18,501 nucleotides of DNA from an uncultured Propionivibrio sp. GTDB taxonomy: Bacteria > Pseudomonadota > Gammaproteobacteria > Burkholderiales > Rhodocyclaceae. The stretch spans positions 1-18,501 of the forward strand of contig CALAIL010000024.1 of assembly GCA_937923255.1 (NCBI GenBank). Reading direction: 5' to 3'. Below are positions 1 through 7,684 of this stretch, in pieces. Numbering within the stretch: position 1 is the first letter of the stretch; every line of letters begins with the position of its first letter. Both the position numbers and the translations under genes were made by a program. The notes under the pieces were generated by a model, which saw nothing but the letters and a program-made list of their open reading frames with translations, made no database searches and was not told the DNA's origin.

Positions 1-24
1 CCCCACCAAAAAGTGAGAAAGCGA

Positions 25-52
25 ATTCTACATCAAGAAAAAAATGTGTCAA
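25..52 (-). promoter_or_regulatory. Strong sigma70-type promoter reading leftward out of the window
   Basis: On the minus strand a perfect -35 TTGACA (52 to 47) is followed by a 16-nt spacer and a -10 TAGAAT (30 to 25), then a GC-containing discriminator TCGC. Upstream of the -35 the minus strand holds an A-run (AAAAAATGTTC) that could act as an UP element. Transcription would start near position 17 and leave the window. Strong promoters of this shape, with a pyrimidine-rich start region, are typical of rRNA operons in betaproteobacteria, but the transcribed gene is not visible, so its identity is a guess. Confidence 0.6.
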
Positions 53-252
53 CTAGTGAAGAACATTTTTTCACGCCGCCTTCAACTTGGAAGGAAGCTC
101 GCTACCCTTGAGTAACGAGGGCGCGAATTATATAGCTTTATATCTTCAAGTCAACCATTCAAGCCAACCATTTTTATTTTTATAGTAAAAATTTTCCGCA
201 CAAAGCTTGCCGTTTGACCGATACGCTTCTTTCTTTGCCAATAGCATTCTCC

Positions 253-258
253 TATAAT
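253..258 (+). promoter_or_regulatory. Candidate -10 element for pilU
   Basis: A perfect TATAAT lies 132 nt upstream of the pilU ATG. The matching -35 is poor (TTTCTT at 230-235, 17-nt spacer), so this is only a candidate promoter. A start near 265 would give a leader of about 125 nt containing the short stem at 281-294. Confidence 0.3.
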
Positions 259-390
259 GCACGAAAAATATTTTAACGCGCATCCGGACGGATGTTAGGT
301 ACGTATCTAGGCCTATCGACACCCATTCTTTATCGGCTTCAGCCGCGTTCAACCAAAATCCAATTTGATTCGCAATAAAGGGGCGTACTC

Positions 391-1566
391 ATGATTCTTG
401 ATAACCTTTTCCAGCTTATGGCGGAAAAACAAGCTTCCGATCTTTACATTTCTGCTGGCACACCCATTCATATTAAGATTCAAGGTACTGTGATGCCGGT
501 CAATCAGCAGATCATGACTCCGGAGATCACGGAAAAAATTGCGTATGAACTGATGACGCCTGCGCAAGCCAAGGTGTTCGAGGATACGATGGAGATGAAT
601 ATCTCCTTCAGCATCCCTGGGACGGGCAACTACCGAATCAATTTTTTCCGGCAGCGATCTTCGATCGGGATCGTCGTACGCTACATCCAAAGCATCATTC
701 CGGCGCTCGATACGCTTTTGTTACCGTCGGTTCTCACCGAACTCATTATGGAGAAGCGCGGACTGATCCTCATTGTTGGGGCAACGGGTTCAGGCAAATC
801 AACGACAATTGCCTCAATGCTGGATTACCGCAACATCAATCGCAGCGGACACATTCTGACGATCGAGGATCCGATCGAATTTCTTTTCAAGCACAAAAAA
901 TCCATCGTCAACCAACGTGAACTGGGCATGGATACGCACGGATGGGGACAAGCACTCAGCAACGCTATGCGTCAAGCGCCAGACTGTATTCTGATCGGCG
1001 AAATCCGCGACAAGGAAACCATGCAAGCAGCCATCGCCTACGCACAAACTGGCCATTTGTGTTTGGCGACCATGCACGCCAACAACAGCTACCATGCACT
1101 GAACCGGATCGTCAATTTCTTCCCGCTGGAAAATCGTACGGCGCTTTATCTGGATCTTTCCGCCAGCTTGAAAGCTATCATTTCGCAACGTCTAGTCAAA
1201 CGCCCTGATGGCCAGCGGATTCCGGCGGCAGAAGTTCTGCTCAACACGCGTCACATACAGGAATTGGTCGAACGGGGCGAAATTCAAGGCGTCAAGGAAG
1301 CGATGGAACAAAGCTTGGCGCCAGGATCACAAACTTTCGAACAGGATCTTTTCCGCCTTTACCGTGAAGGCACAATCACGCTGGATGAAGCCTTGGCCAA
1401 TGCAGATTCGCCCACCAATCTGTCGTGGATCATCAACAACTCGGAAGTAACGAACAGCAAGCGCAAGACAAGCACCGAAACAGATCCGATGACCAACACT
1501 AATGAAGGTGGAGCATTGTTCAAGGAATTCACGCTCAAACTGAACGATACCGACGAAGCGGCATAA
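391..1566 (+). CDS. pilU: Type IV pilus retraction ATPase PilU
   Basis: A 391-residue secretion/retraction ATPase of the PilT/PilU family. It is a cytoplasmic hexameric motor that assists PilT in depolymerising type IV pili. The Walker A motif GATGSGKST is at about 130-138, the Asp box (TIEDPIEF) at 157-164, Walker B (ILIGEIRD) at 200-207 and the His box (TGHLCLATMHANN) at 220-232. PilU rather than PilT is indicated by the GLILIVGATGSGKS and AIAYAQTGHLCLATMHA wording and by the long C-terminal tail after residue 350. The ATG is preceded by AAAGGGG about 8 nt upstream. In most relatives pilT lies just upstream; here the upstream DNA has no gene and a promoter pointing away. prmB follows 23 nt later and is probably cotranscribed. 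Confidence 0.93.
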   Translation: MILDNLFQLMAEKQASDLYISAGTPIHIKIQGTVMPVNQQIMTPEITEKIAYELMTPAQAKVFEDTMEMNISFSIPGTGNYRINFFRQRSSIGIVVRYIQSIIPALDTLLLPSVLTELIMEKRGLILIVGATGSGKSTTIASMLDYRNINRSGHILTIEDPIEFLFKHKKSIVNQRELGMDTHGWGQALSNAMRQAPDCILIGEIRDKETMQAAIAYAQTGHLCLATMHANNSYHALNRIVNFFPLENRTALYLDLSASLKAIISQRLVKRPDGQRIPAAEVLLNTRHIQELVERGEIQGVKEAMEQSLAPGSQTFEQDLFRLYREGTITLDEALANADSPTNLSWIINNSEVTNSKRKTSTETDPMTNTNEGGALFKEFTLKLNDTDEAA

Positions 1567-1589
1567 GCCAGCGCAGCGAAGGGAATTTC

Positions 1590-2513
1590 TTGGAACCGAA
1601 CATATCTTCGATTTTTGAACAGGCTCAGGACAGCCTCATCACCCTGCGCGATCTGATGCGATTTGCCGTCAGCCGGTTCAGGCAGGCCGACGTCTTTTTT
1701 GGCCACGGGACCAACAATGCTTGGGATGAGGCCGCCTACCTGCTGTTACATACCCTGCATTTGCCGATTGATCAGCTTGAGCCATTCATAGACGCGCGCC
1801 TGACCGGCCATGAGCTGGCTGAATGCCTGAATATCATCCGTCGGCGCATTGAAGAACGCATCCCCGCTGCCTACCTCACGCATGAAGCCTGGCTCGGGGA
1901 ATACCGTTTTTACGTCGACCAGCGCGCCATCATCCCGCGCTCGCACATTGCCGAGCTACTGGAAGAACAATTAAGTCCCTGGGTTGAAGATCCATGGGCC
2001 ATCAATCGTGTACTCGACCTATGTACCGGATCCGGCTGCCTGGCCATTCTGGCAGCATTGGCATTTCCTGAAGCACGCATCGACGCCGTCGATATTTCTG
2101 AAGACGCACTATCCGTCGCACGGCGCAATATTTCAGACTACGCACTCGAAACGCGCATTCACACACTCAAATCCGATGCCTTCGCCGCCATCCCCAACGA
2201 ACGCTACGACCTCATCATCAGCAACCCACCTTACGTCAATAGCGAGTCGATGGCCGCACTGCCTCCGGAATACCGTCAGGAGCCGGAAATCGCCCTGGCT
2301 AGCGGTGAAGACGGTCTGGATTTCACGCGCATCATCTTGCACGAAGCTGCCAATCACCTGAACCCCGGCGGCCTGCTGATCGTCGAGATCGGCCATAACC
2401 GGGAAGCGCTCGAAGCCGCCTATCCGGATACGCCATTCACCTGGCTCGAAACGGCGGCGGGCGGAAATTTTGTTTTCCTGCTGCGTCAGAAAGATTTACC
2501 CGGCGGCCGCTAA
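1590..2513 (+). CDS. prmB: Ribosomal protein L3 N5-glutamine methyltransferase PrmB
   Basis: A 307-residue class I SAM-dependent methyltransferase that methylates a glutamine of ribosomal protein L3. The SAM-binding motif DLCTGSGC is at about 143-150, the acidic end of strand 2 (AVDIS) at 166-170 and the glutamine-binding NPPY at 212-215. The segment IPRSHIAELLE at 115-125 is the PrmB form; the release-factor enzyme PrmC usually has a PRPxTE-type sequence there. The start is TTG at 1590, supported by GAAGGGA about 6 nt upstream; the next in-frame ATG lies too far inside the N-terminal helical domain. It lies 23 nt after pilU. The stop codon runs straight into the first hairpin repeat array. 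Confidence 0.92.
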   Translation: MEPNISSIFEQAQDSLITLRDLMRFAVSRFRQADVFFGHGTNNAWDEAAYLLLHTLHLPIDQLEPFIDARLTGHELAECLNIIRRRIEERIPAAYLTHEAWLGEYRFYVDQRAIIPRSHIAELLEEQLSPWVEDPWAINRVLDLCTGSGCLAILAALAFPEARIDAVDISEDALSVARRNISDYALETRIHTLKSDAFAAIPNERYDLIISNPPYVNSESMAALPPEYRQEPEIALASGEDGLDFTRIILHEAANHLNPGGLLIVEIGHNREALEAAYPDTPFTWLETAAGGNFVFLLRQKDLPGGR

Positions 2514-2514
2514 A

Positions 2515-2700
2515 AAGGCGCCCCGGAACCCCTTATAAACAGGGCATCTCCGGGCACCTCCTCTGAAACCCGCGTGGATAAAGGACTTCCGGGCACCCTC
2601 TCTGAGATGCCCTGTTTACAAGGGTCTCAGAGCACCCCATCGGAAATGCCCGCAAACAAAGGGGCTCCGGCCAGGCGTTCTAAGATGCTCTGCCCCGTTT
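2515..2700. repeat. Multi-hairpin repeat array, copy A
   Basis: The array fills the gap between prmB (+) and radA (-), which converge on it. Units begin at 2525, 2564, 2603, 2642 and 2681, exactly 39 nt apart; the fifth is degenerate. Each unit is an imperfect palindrome of about 31 nt plus a spacer resembling GCACCCTC. Unit 3 is the clearest: CTCTGAGA (2600-2607) pairs with TCTCAGAG (2625-2632) and CCCT with AGGG around the loop GTTTACA, leaving a 2-nt TG bulge. Unit 1 (CCGGAACCCC, 2523-2532) is inverted relative to the end of unit 4 (GGGGCTCCGG, 2661-2670), with 9 of 10 bases matching. Related arrays lie at 9771-9919 and 18339-18501. The array may serve as a bidirectional terminator; that is inference. 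Confidence 0.85.
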
Positions 2701-2711
2701 AGCCGTTAAGC

Positions 2712-4079
2712 TTAATTTTCTAGCTCGCGTAGACGCGCCACGGCCTCTTCCACACGCCGGACAGCAATGACCTGTATGCCGGAAACCGCCTGTTTGGGCC
2801 GATTGGCCTCAGGAATCAGCGCATACAAAAAGCCGAGTTTGGCCGCTTCCTTAAGGCGCTCTTGCCCACGCGGCGCGGGACGGATTTCTCCCGCCAGACC
2901 CACTTCACCGAAAACGACCAGCTTGTCCGGCAGCCGCCGGTTTTTCAGCGACGAAACAATTGCCAGCAATACGGCCAGATCGGCTGCCGGTTCGACAATT
3001 TTTACGCCACCAACGGCATTGATAAAAACATCCTGGTCAAAGCAAACGATGCCAGCATGACGATGCAGCACGGCCAGCAGCATCGCCAGCCGCTGCGCAT
3101 CCAGACCCACAGTCAGGCGGCGTGGATTACCGTGCGCCTGATCGACAAGCGCCTGGATTTCGACAAGCAAGGGCCGCGTCCCCTCCTGCGCAACGAGCAC
3201 GCAGGAGCCAGGGACATTCTGCCCATGCGGCGACAGAAACATTGCCGAGGGATTGTTGACGCCTTTCAGCCCTCTGTCAGTCATGGCGAAAACACCGATT
3301 TCATTGACCGCACCATAGCGGTTTTTGACCGCACGAATCAGGCGAAATCTCGAATGTGCGTCCCCTTCAAAATACAGCACGGTATCGACGATATGCTCAA
3401 GCACGCGCGGACCGGCCAACGCCCCCTCCTTGGTCACATGGCCGACGAGGATGATCGTCATCCCGGTCTGTTTGGCTAGCCGCGTCAGCTGCGCCGCACA
3501 CTCACGCACCTGGGCAACCGAACCGGGCGCAGAGCTAAGCTGCTCGGACCACAAGGTCTGAATCGAATCAATGACCGCCACACACGGCCGTTCCGCCTGT
3601 AATACGGCAAGAATCTTTTCCAGATTGATCTCCGCCAGCAACTTGAGGCCGCCGGTATTGAGCGCCAGGCGGCGTGCGCGCAAGGCAACCTGCTGGCCGG
3701 ACTCCTCGCCACTGACATAAAGTACCGGTTGTCGCACGGCAAGCGCTGTCAATGCCTGCAACAGCAGCGTGCTCTTGCCGATCCCCGGATCACCGCCGAT
3801 CAACACGACGCCGCCAGCCACCAGCCCGCCGCCAAGTACCCGATCGAATTCCCCCATCCCCGTCGGCAAACGGTCTTCCTCTCGCGCCTCAATGTCGGCC
3901 AGCGCCTGTAGATGCGCCACACCACCCAGCGCGGCAAAGCGCTTGCCGTTCGCGGGCACGGTCTCAACAAGCGTTTCAACCAGCGTATTCCAGCCGCCGC
4001 AGCCCGGACATTGCCCCTGCCATTTGGAGGCACTGGCGCCGCATTCGGTACAGGCGTACATCGTTTTTGTTTTGGCCAT
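2712..4079 (-). CDS. radA: DNA repair/recombination ATPase RadA
   Basis: A 455-residue RadA (Sms), the DnaB-like branch-migration helicase that processes recombination intermediates. From the chosen ATG the N-terminal zinc finger is C10-x2-C13-x10-C24-x2-C27. Walker A (GDPGIGKST) lies at about 96-104 and the RadA signature KNRYG at 252-256 (KNRFG in most members, so the Phe is Tyr here). A Lon-protease-like domain without an obvious catalytic Ser fills the C-terminal third. The open frame extends 38 codons further upstream, but that overlaps the end of alr and the family starts with MAKxKxxYxCxxCG, so the ATG at 4079 is preferred. It lies 13 nt after alr and is probably cotranscribed with it. 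Confidence 0.95.
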   Translation of the reverse strand: MAKTKTMYACTECGASASKWQGQCPGCGGWNTLVETLVETVPANGKRFAALGGVAHLQALADIEAREEDRLPTGMGEFDRVLGGGLVAGGVVLIGGDPGIGKSTLLLQALTALAVRQPVLYVSGEESGQQVALRARRLALNTGGLKLLAEINLEKILAVLQAERPCVAVIDSIQTLWSEQLSSAPGSVAQVRECAAQLTRLAKQTGMTIILVGHVTKEGALAGPRVLEHIVDTVLYFEGDAHSRFRLIRAVKNRYGAVNEIGVFAMTDRGLKGVNNPSAMFLSPHGQNVPGSCVLVAQEGTRPLLVEIQALVDQAHGNPRRLTVGLDAQRLAMLLAVLHRHAGIVCFDQDVFINAVGGVKIVEPAADLAVLLAIVSSLKNRRLPDKLVVFGEVGLAGEIRPAPRGQERLKEAAKLGFLYALIPEANRPKQAVSGIQVIAVRRVEEAVARLRELEN

Positions 4080-4092
4080 TGATTGCCTGCTT

Positions 4093-5187
4093 TCAAACTT
4101 CGGCGACCGGCACGCGCGGCGCCAGAGCACACAGCAACTCGTAACTGATCGTTCCTGCCGCCGCGGCCACTTCCTCAACCGGCAGCTTTTCACCCCATAG
4201 AACGACCTTGCTACCTACGCCCGCCGCAGGCAAATCACTCAGGTCGCAGGCCAGCATATCCATGGATACCCGGCCAATCGTCCGCGTTCTCTGGCCGTCG
4301 ACCAGAATCGGCGTCCCCGTCGGCGCATGGCGCGGATAACCGTCGGCATAACCACAGGCAACGATGCCCAAACGCATTTCGCGCTCGGCAACGAACGTGC
4401 CGCCGTAGCCGACCCGTTCGCCGGCGCCTACCGTTTCAACGGCAATGATGCGGCTGCCCAGCGTCATGACAGGCTGCAAATCCAGACGGACCGCAGGGGT
4501 CTCGGTAAAAGGTGAGCCTCCGTAAATCATGATGCCAGGGCGCACCCAGCCATGTACCGTCTCCGGGTGGCGCATCAGTGCGGCTGAATTCGCCATTGAT
4601 ACGGGAAACGTCGCGGCTTCCGGCCAGGCATTGCGGATCGCATCAAGGTGCGCCAATTGCCAGGCAACTCCACGCTCGCCATCGGCATCGGAAAAATGCG
4701 TCATCAACGTCTTTTCGCCCAATACAGAAATGCGCTCCAGTGCCGCCCGCAGTGAGGAGATCTGGTCGAAGGTAAAACCAAGCCGGTTCATCCCCGTATT
4801 CAGCTTGAGATAAATCGGCAAAGGTCCAGGCAAACCCACTGTTTGCAGCAATTTAAGCTGTTCCAGGCAGTGAATTGCCGGCGTTAGCCGGTATTCGGCG
4901 CATGTATGCACGTCGCGCGCCTCGAAAACGCCTTCGAGCAACAGAATGGGTTGCCTAAAACCGGCATCGCGCAAAGTGACCGCATCGGACAGATCGAGCA
5001 ACGCAAAACCGTCTGCTACATCGCCAAGCGCCCGTGCCGTACGCAACAGGCCGTGACCATACGCATTAGCCTTAACGACTGCCCAGGCTTTGACAGACTC
5101 CCCGCCACGGGCGGCATATTTTTTGGCAAGAAGATAATTGTGACGAATTGCGGCCGTAGCAATGCGGGCTTGAATTGGACGAGGCAT
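4093..5187 (-). CDS. alr: Alanine racemase (PLP-dependent)
   Basis: A 364-residue fold-type III PLP enzyme that interconverts L- and D-alanine for peptidoglycan. The PLP-binding lysine is K39 in VVKANAYGHG, and the catalytic tyrosine from the partner subunit is Y261 in GERVGYGGTF. The segment GRVSMDM matches the usual substrate-site region. The open frame could start up to 32 codons earlier, but those residues are hydrophobic and unlike the family, while MPRPIQARI matches the usual Alr N-terminus, so the ATG at 5187 is chosen. It is the first gene of an alr-radA operon. Alr and DadX cannot be told apart from the sequence; the context, without dadA, favours biosynthetic Alr. Confidence 0.94.
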   Translation of the reverse strand: MPRPIQARIATAAIRHNYLLAKKYAARGGESVKAWAVVKANAYGHGLLRTARALGDVADGFALLDLSDAVTLRDAGFRQPILLLEGVFEARDVHTCAEYRLTPAIHCLEQLKLLQTVGLPGPLPIYLKLNTGMNRLGFTFDQISSLRAALERISVLGEKTLMTHFSDADGERGVAWQLAHLDAIRNAWPEAATFPVSMANSAALMRHPETVHGWVRPGIMIYGGSPFTETPAVRLDLQPVMTLGSRIIAVETVGAGERVGYGGTFVAEREMRLGIVACGYADGYPRHAPTGTPILVDGQRTRTIGRVSMDMLACDLSDLPAAGVGSKVVLWGEKLPVEEVAAAAGTISYELLCALAPRVPVAEV

Positions 5188-5538
5188 GGATAAAAAACCT
5201 GAGGCCTGAAAACGGGAAGTTGAAACGAAAAAATTTATCCGGAAATTTCCCGGGAAAATCAAAACAGCGGCATTGTGCCTCAACCATCACGCATCCATCA
5301 AAAATCCATCAAAAAATTCCCCAGCCCATTCCGCAGCTGCGGCAAAAAACCCTACCGCCATGACCTCAACCCATCCCTAGACTGACAAACGTTTCAGAGA
5401 AAGTAGAGAGCTGCCGCAGTCCTTATATCCCCGCCACTCCTCAATGCTCTGCTCGTCGCTCCCCGGCGACAAATCGGGATATCAATCTGGTTTTCGTGGT
5501 ATAAAACTGCCCGTCTTGTTAGAAACTGTCCAGTGTTA
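5188..5538. other. Divergent intergenic region alr / lplT
   Basis: No gene is seen in these 351 nt. Contents: the candidate alr promoter and its palindromes (5234-5262), two tandem copies of ATCCATCAAAA (5293-5303 and 5304-5314), the perfect palindrome CCGCAGCTGCGG (5331-5342) followed by an A-run, and a TATAAA at 5500-5505 that could be the -10 of lplT although no good -35 precedes it. Confidence 0.5.
5234..5262 (-). promoter_or_regulatory. Candidate alr promoter with palindrome in the spacer
   Basis: On the minus strand a -35 TTGATT (5262 to 5257) and a -10 GATAAA (5239 to 5234) are 17 nt apart, each matching the consensus at four of six bases. The perfect 12-nt palindrome TTTCCCGGGAAA (5246-5257) lies mostly in the spacer and touches the -35. 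It overlaps a second palindrome, GGAAATTTCC (5241-5250). A dyad between -35 and -10 is a common repressor position, but no regulator is identified. The leader to the alr ATG would be about 40 nt. Confidence 0.35.
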
Positions 5539-6801
5539 ATGCCTTTCGGCTTTTACATTATTATGGCGGCGCAATTTTTTTCTGCGCTTGCCGACAACGC
5601 GTTGCTCATCGTTGCGATCGCCGTCCTGCGAGAAATGCAGGCGCCGCCAGCTTATGAGCCGTTGTTAAAAACATTCTTCACTGTTTCCTACGTCGCCCTC
5701 GCCGCGTTTGTCGGCGCATTCGCCGATTCGATGCCCAAATGGCGCGTCATGTTCATCAGCAACGCCATTAAAATCGGCGGCTGCATCATGATGTTTTTCC
5801 ACGTACATCCGCTCTTTGCCTATGCGATCGTCGGTCTGGGCGCCGCCGCTTATTCGCCCGCCAAGTACGGCATTCTGACTGAATATCTACCGCACCGACT
5901 GCTGGTCGTCGCCAATGGCTGGATCGAAGGACTGACCGTTGGCGCCATCATTCTCGGCGTTGTCATCGGCGGCACGCTGATTCAGCCTGGGCTGGCCGCC
6001 CGCCTGCTCAGCCCTGACCTGCCGTTCATTAAACTGGGCATCGACTCGATTAGTGAGATAGCGATTGCCATCACCTGTTTTTTCTATCTCCTCGCCACCC
6101 TTTTTAATCTGTACATTCCTGATACCGGCGTCGAGCACAAAAAATTGCACAAGAACCCGCTTTATTTGTTCCAGGAATTCAACCGCTGCATGATATTGCT
6201 CTGGCGCGACCGTCTCGGTCAGGTTTCACTGGCCGTCACCACGCTGTTCTGGGGCGCCAGCGCAACCTTACAGTTCATCGTCATCAAATGGGCGGAAGCC
6301 GCCCTGCATCTCAACCTCTCCAAATCGAGCATGTTGCAGGGCGTCGTCGCCATCGGCGTGGCACTCGGTGCAGCGGCTGCTGCCAAAATAGTGACGTTGC
6401 GCCAATCCGTGCGTATCATTCCGCTTGGAATTGCCATGGGCCTCATCGTCCTGTGTATGGTTTTCGTCAGCAATCTCTGGGTCGCCATTGCCCTGCTCAT
6501 CATTATCGGCGCACTTGCAGGCTTCTTTGTTGTGCCGATGAATGCTTTGCTGCAGCACCGCGGTCATCAGTTAATGGGGGCAGGTCACTCGATTGCCGTA
6601 CAGAATTTCAACGAAAATCTCTCGATTCTGGTCATGACCTGTCTGTACTATCTAATGATGCAGATCAACCTCTCGATCTATTGGGTCATCACCCTATTCG
6701 GGCTATTCGTCAGCGGCAGCATGCTGCTCGTCAAACGCCGCCACGAGCATAATCAGCGCATCCAAGACGATGTGATCCATCTCGACGATTCGACGCACTG
6801 A
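5539..6801 (+). CDS. lplT: Lysophospholipid transporter LplT (MFS)
   Basis: A 420-residue polytopic inner-membrane protein of the major facilitator superfamily, with about 12 hydrophobic segments. It resembles LplT, which flips lysophospholipids such as 2-acyl-glycerophosphoethanolamine inward for reacylation. The N-terminus (AAQFFSALADNALLIVAIAVL) matches the family's Q-F-x-S-A-x-x-D-N-A-L-L signature, and ADSMPKWRVMFISN fits the loop between helices 2 and 3. The ATG at 5539 is preferred; an in-frame GTG two codons upstream (5533) is possible. Neither has a clear Shine-Dalgarno sequence. In enterobacteria lplT is paired with the acyltransferase gene aas; here it stands alone, divergent from alr. 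Its stop is 12 nt from the stop of the convergent udg. Confidence 0.88.
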   Translation: MPFGFYIIMAAQFFSALADNALLIVAIAVLREMQAPPAYEPLLKTFFTVSYVALAAFVGAFADSMPKWRVMFISNAIKIGGCIMMFFHVHPLFAYAIVGLGAAAYSPAKYGILTEYLPHRLLVVANGWIEGLTVGAIILGVVIGGTLIQPGLAARLLSPDLPFIKLGIDSISEIAIAITCFFYLLATLFNLYIPDTGVEHKKLHKNPLYLFQEFNRCMILLWRDRLGQVSLAVTTLFWGASATLQFIVIKWAEAALHLNLSKSSMLQGVVAIGVALGAAAAAKIVTLRQSVRIIPLGIAMGLIVLCMVFVSNLWVAIALLIIIGALAGFFVVPMNALLQHRGHQLMGAGHSIAVQNFNENLSILVMTCLYYLMMQINLSIYWVITLFGLFVSGSMLLVKRRHEHNQRIQDDVIHLDDSTH

Positions 6802-6813
6802 TTTAAGGCGGAT

Positions 6814-7635
6814 TTAAGATGTATTGACGATGCGCTGCATCAGTGCGCGTGCGCGGCACAAGTCTTCCCAGGCTTTGGCCTTGTCCGGCAGGTTGCGCAG
6901 TAAGTAGGCCGGGTGATAGGTGACAAGCGTAGGAATTTCCAGTTCGCCCTGCCGGTATATCAAAAACCTGCCGCGCATACTGGCCAAAGAGCCCTCTTCG
7001 CCCAGCACGGCAGCAACCGCTGCCTTACCGAGCAACACGATCAACTTGGGTTGCAACAATTCAATCTGGCGTTGCAAGTAAGGCCGGCAGGCGGCCATTT
7101 CTGATAGCTCAGGGGTGCGGTTGCCCGGAGGGCGACATTTGACGGCGTTGGCGATATAGACGTTTTCTCCACGCGCCAGATCGATCGCCGCCAGCATGGC
7201 GTCGAGTAGCCGACCGGCCTGGCCGACAAACGGCTCACCACGCGCATCTTCCTCCGCCCCCGGCCCTTCGCCAATGAAAAGCCAGTCGGCCTGTTCGTCG
7301 CCGACGCCGGGCACCGCCTGCTTTCGCTTGGCACATAAGCCGCAAAGATGACAATCCATGATGGTCTGCCGTAATTGTGGCCAATCCATATCCATGACCT
7401 TTGCAAGCGCATCATGCTTATTGTCCGGCCGTACCATTTCTTTAGCAGATGCTGCAATCGGCGCAGGCCCCGGCAATACAGGGGACTGACTCGTTTCGGG
7501 CTGAACATCATGCATTGCCAGGGTCTGAACGGTTTCGGCGCACGGCGAATCGCCCATCGGTTTTGGGCGGACACGCAATATCCACTGCGGCGAGAGTCCC
7601 ATTTCATCGAGTATTCGTTTGCGTGTCAGGCTCAT
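6814..7635 (-). CDS. Uracil-DNA glycosylase, family 4 type (4Fe-4S)
   Basis: A 273-residue uracil-DNA glycosylase superfamily protein that would remove uracil from DNA for base excision repair. The catalytic-pocket motif GEGPGAEED is at about 122-130 and the second motif HPAYLLR lies near the C-terminus. Cysteines C95/C98/C101 (CHLCGLC), C167 (VKCRPPGN) and C183 (AACRP) have the spacing expected of the 4Fe-4S cluster of families 4 and 5. The first 85 residues form a low-complexity, Pro/Ala-rich extension before the domain, common in proteobacterial members. The start ATG at 7635 has GAGGTG about 7 nt upstream. It is the last gene of the tsaB-rimI-udg operon, 49 nt after rimI. As an iron-sulphur protein it depends on the ISC system encoded nearby. 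Confidence 0.9.
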   Translation of the reverse strand: MSLTRKRILDEMGLSPQWILRVRPKPMGDSPCAETVQTLAMHDVQPETSQSPVLPGPAPIAASAKEMVRPDNKHDALAKVMDMDWPQLRQTIMDCHLCGLCAKRKQAVPGVGDEQADWLFIGEGPGAEEDARGEPFVGQAGRLLDAMLAAIDLARGENVYIANAVKCRPPGNRTPELSEMAACRPYLQRQIELLQPKLIVLLGKAAVAAVLGEEGSLASMRGRFLIYRQGELEIPTLVTYHPAYLLRNLPDKAKAWEDLCRARALMQRIVNTS

Positions 7636-7684
7636 GCCAGCACCTCATGCCGCTTTGCCAAGGCTTTCGATGAATTCGGTAAAT

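Larger units (their letters stand above)
1..390. other. Gene-free region left of pilU
   Basis: I see no convincing gene here. The region holds the leftward promoter at 25-52 and a stem-loop at 98-119 (CTCGCTAC paired with GTAACGAG with one mismatch, loop CCTTGA). It also has an AT-rich patch around 128-190, a perfect TATAAT at 253-258 on the + strand, and a short stem CATCC/GGATG at 281-294. The TATAAT would suit a pilU promoter, but there is no good -35 at 16-18 nt (only TTTCTT at 230-235). The 68-codon minus-strand reading frame at 146-352 resembles nothing I know. Confidence 0.5.

Noticed and set aside
146..352. 68-codon minus-strand reading frame left of pilU
   Set aside because: No ribosome binding site, no recognisable sequence and an AT-rich composition of chance type.
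2515..2700. CRISPR array
   Set aside because: The period is regular, but the units are diverged palindromes with similar, not unique, spacers, and there is no cas gene.
2862..3479. 205-codon + strand frame opposite radA
   Set aside because: It is a shadow of radA in a GC-rich gene and has no family features.
4080..4193. 38-codon N-terminal extension of RadA
   Set aside because: It overlaps the end of alr, and the family starts with the zinc finger right after MAKTK.
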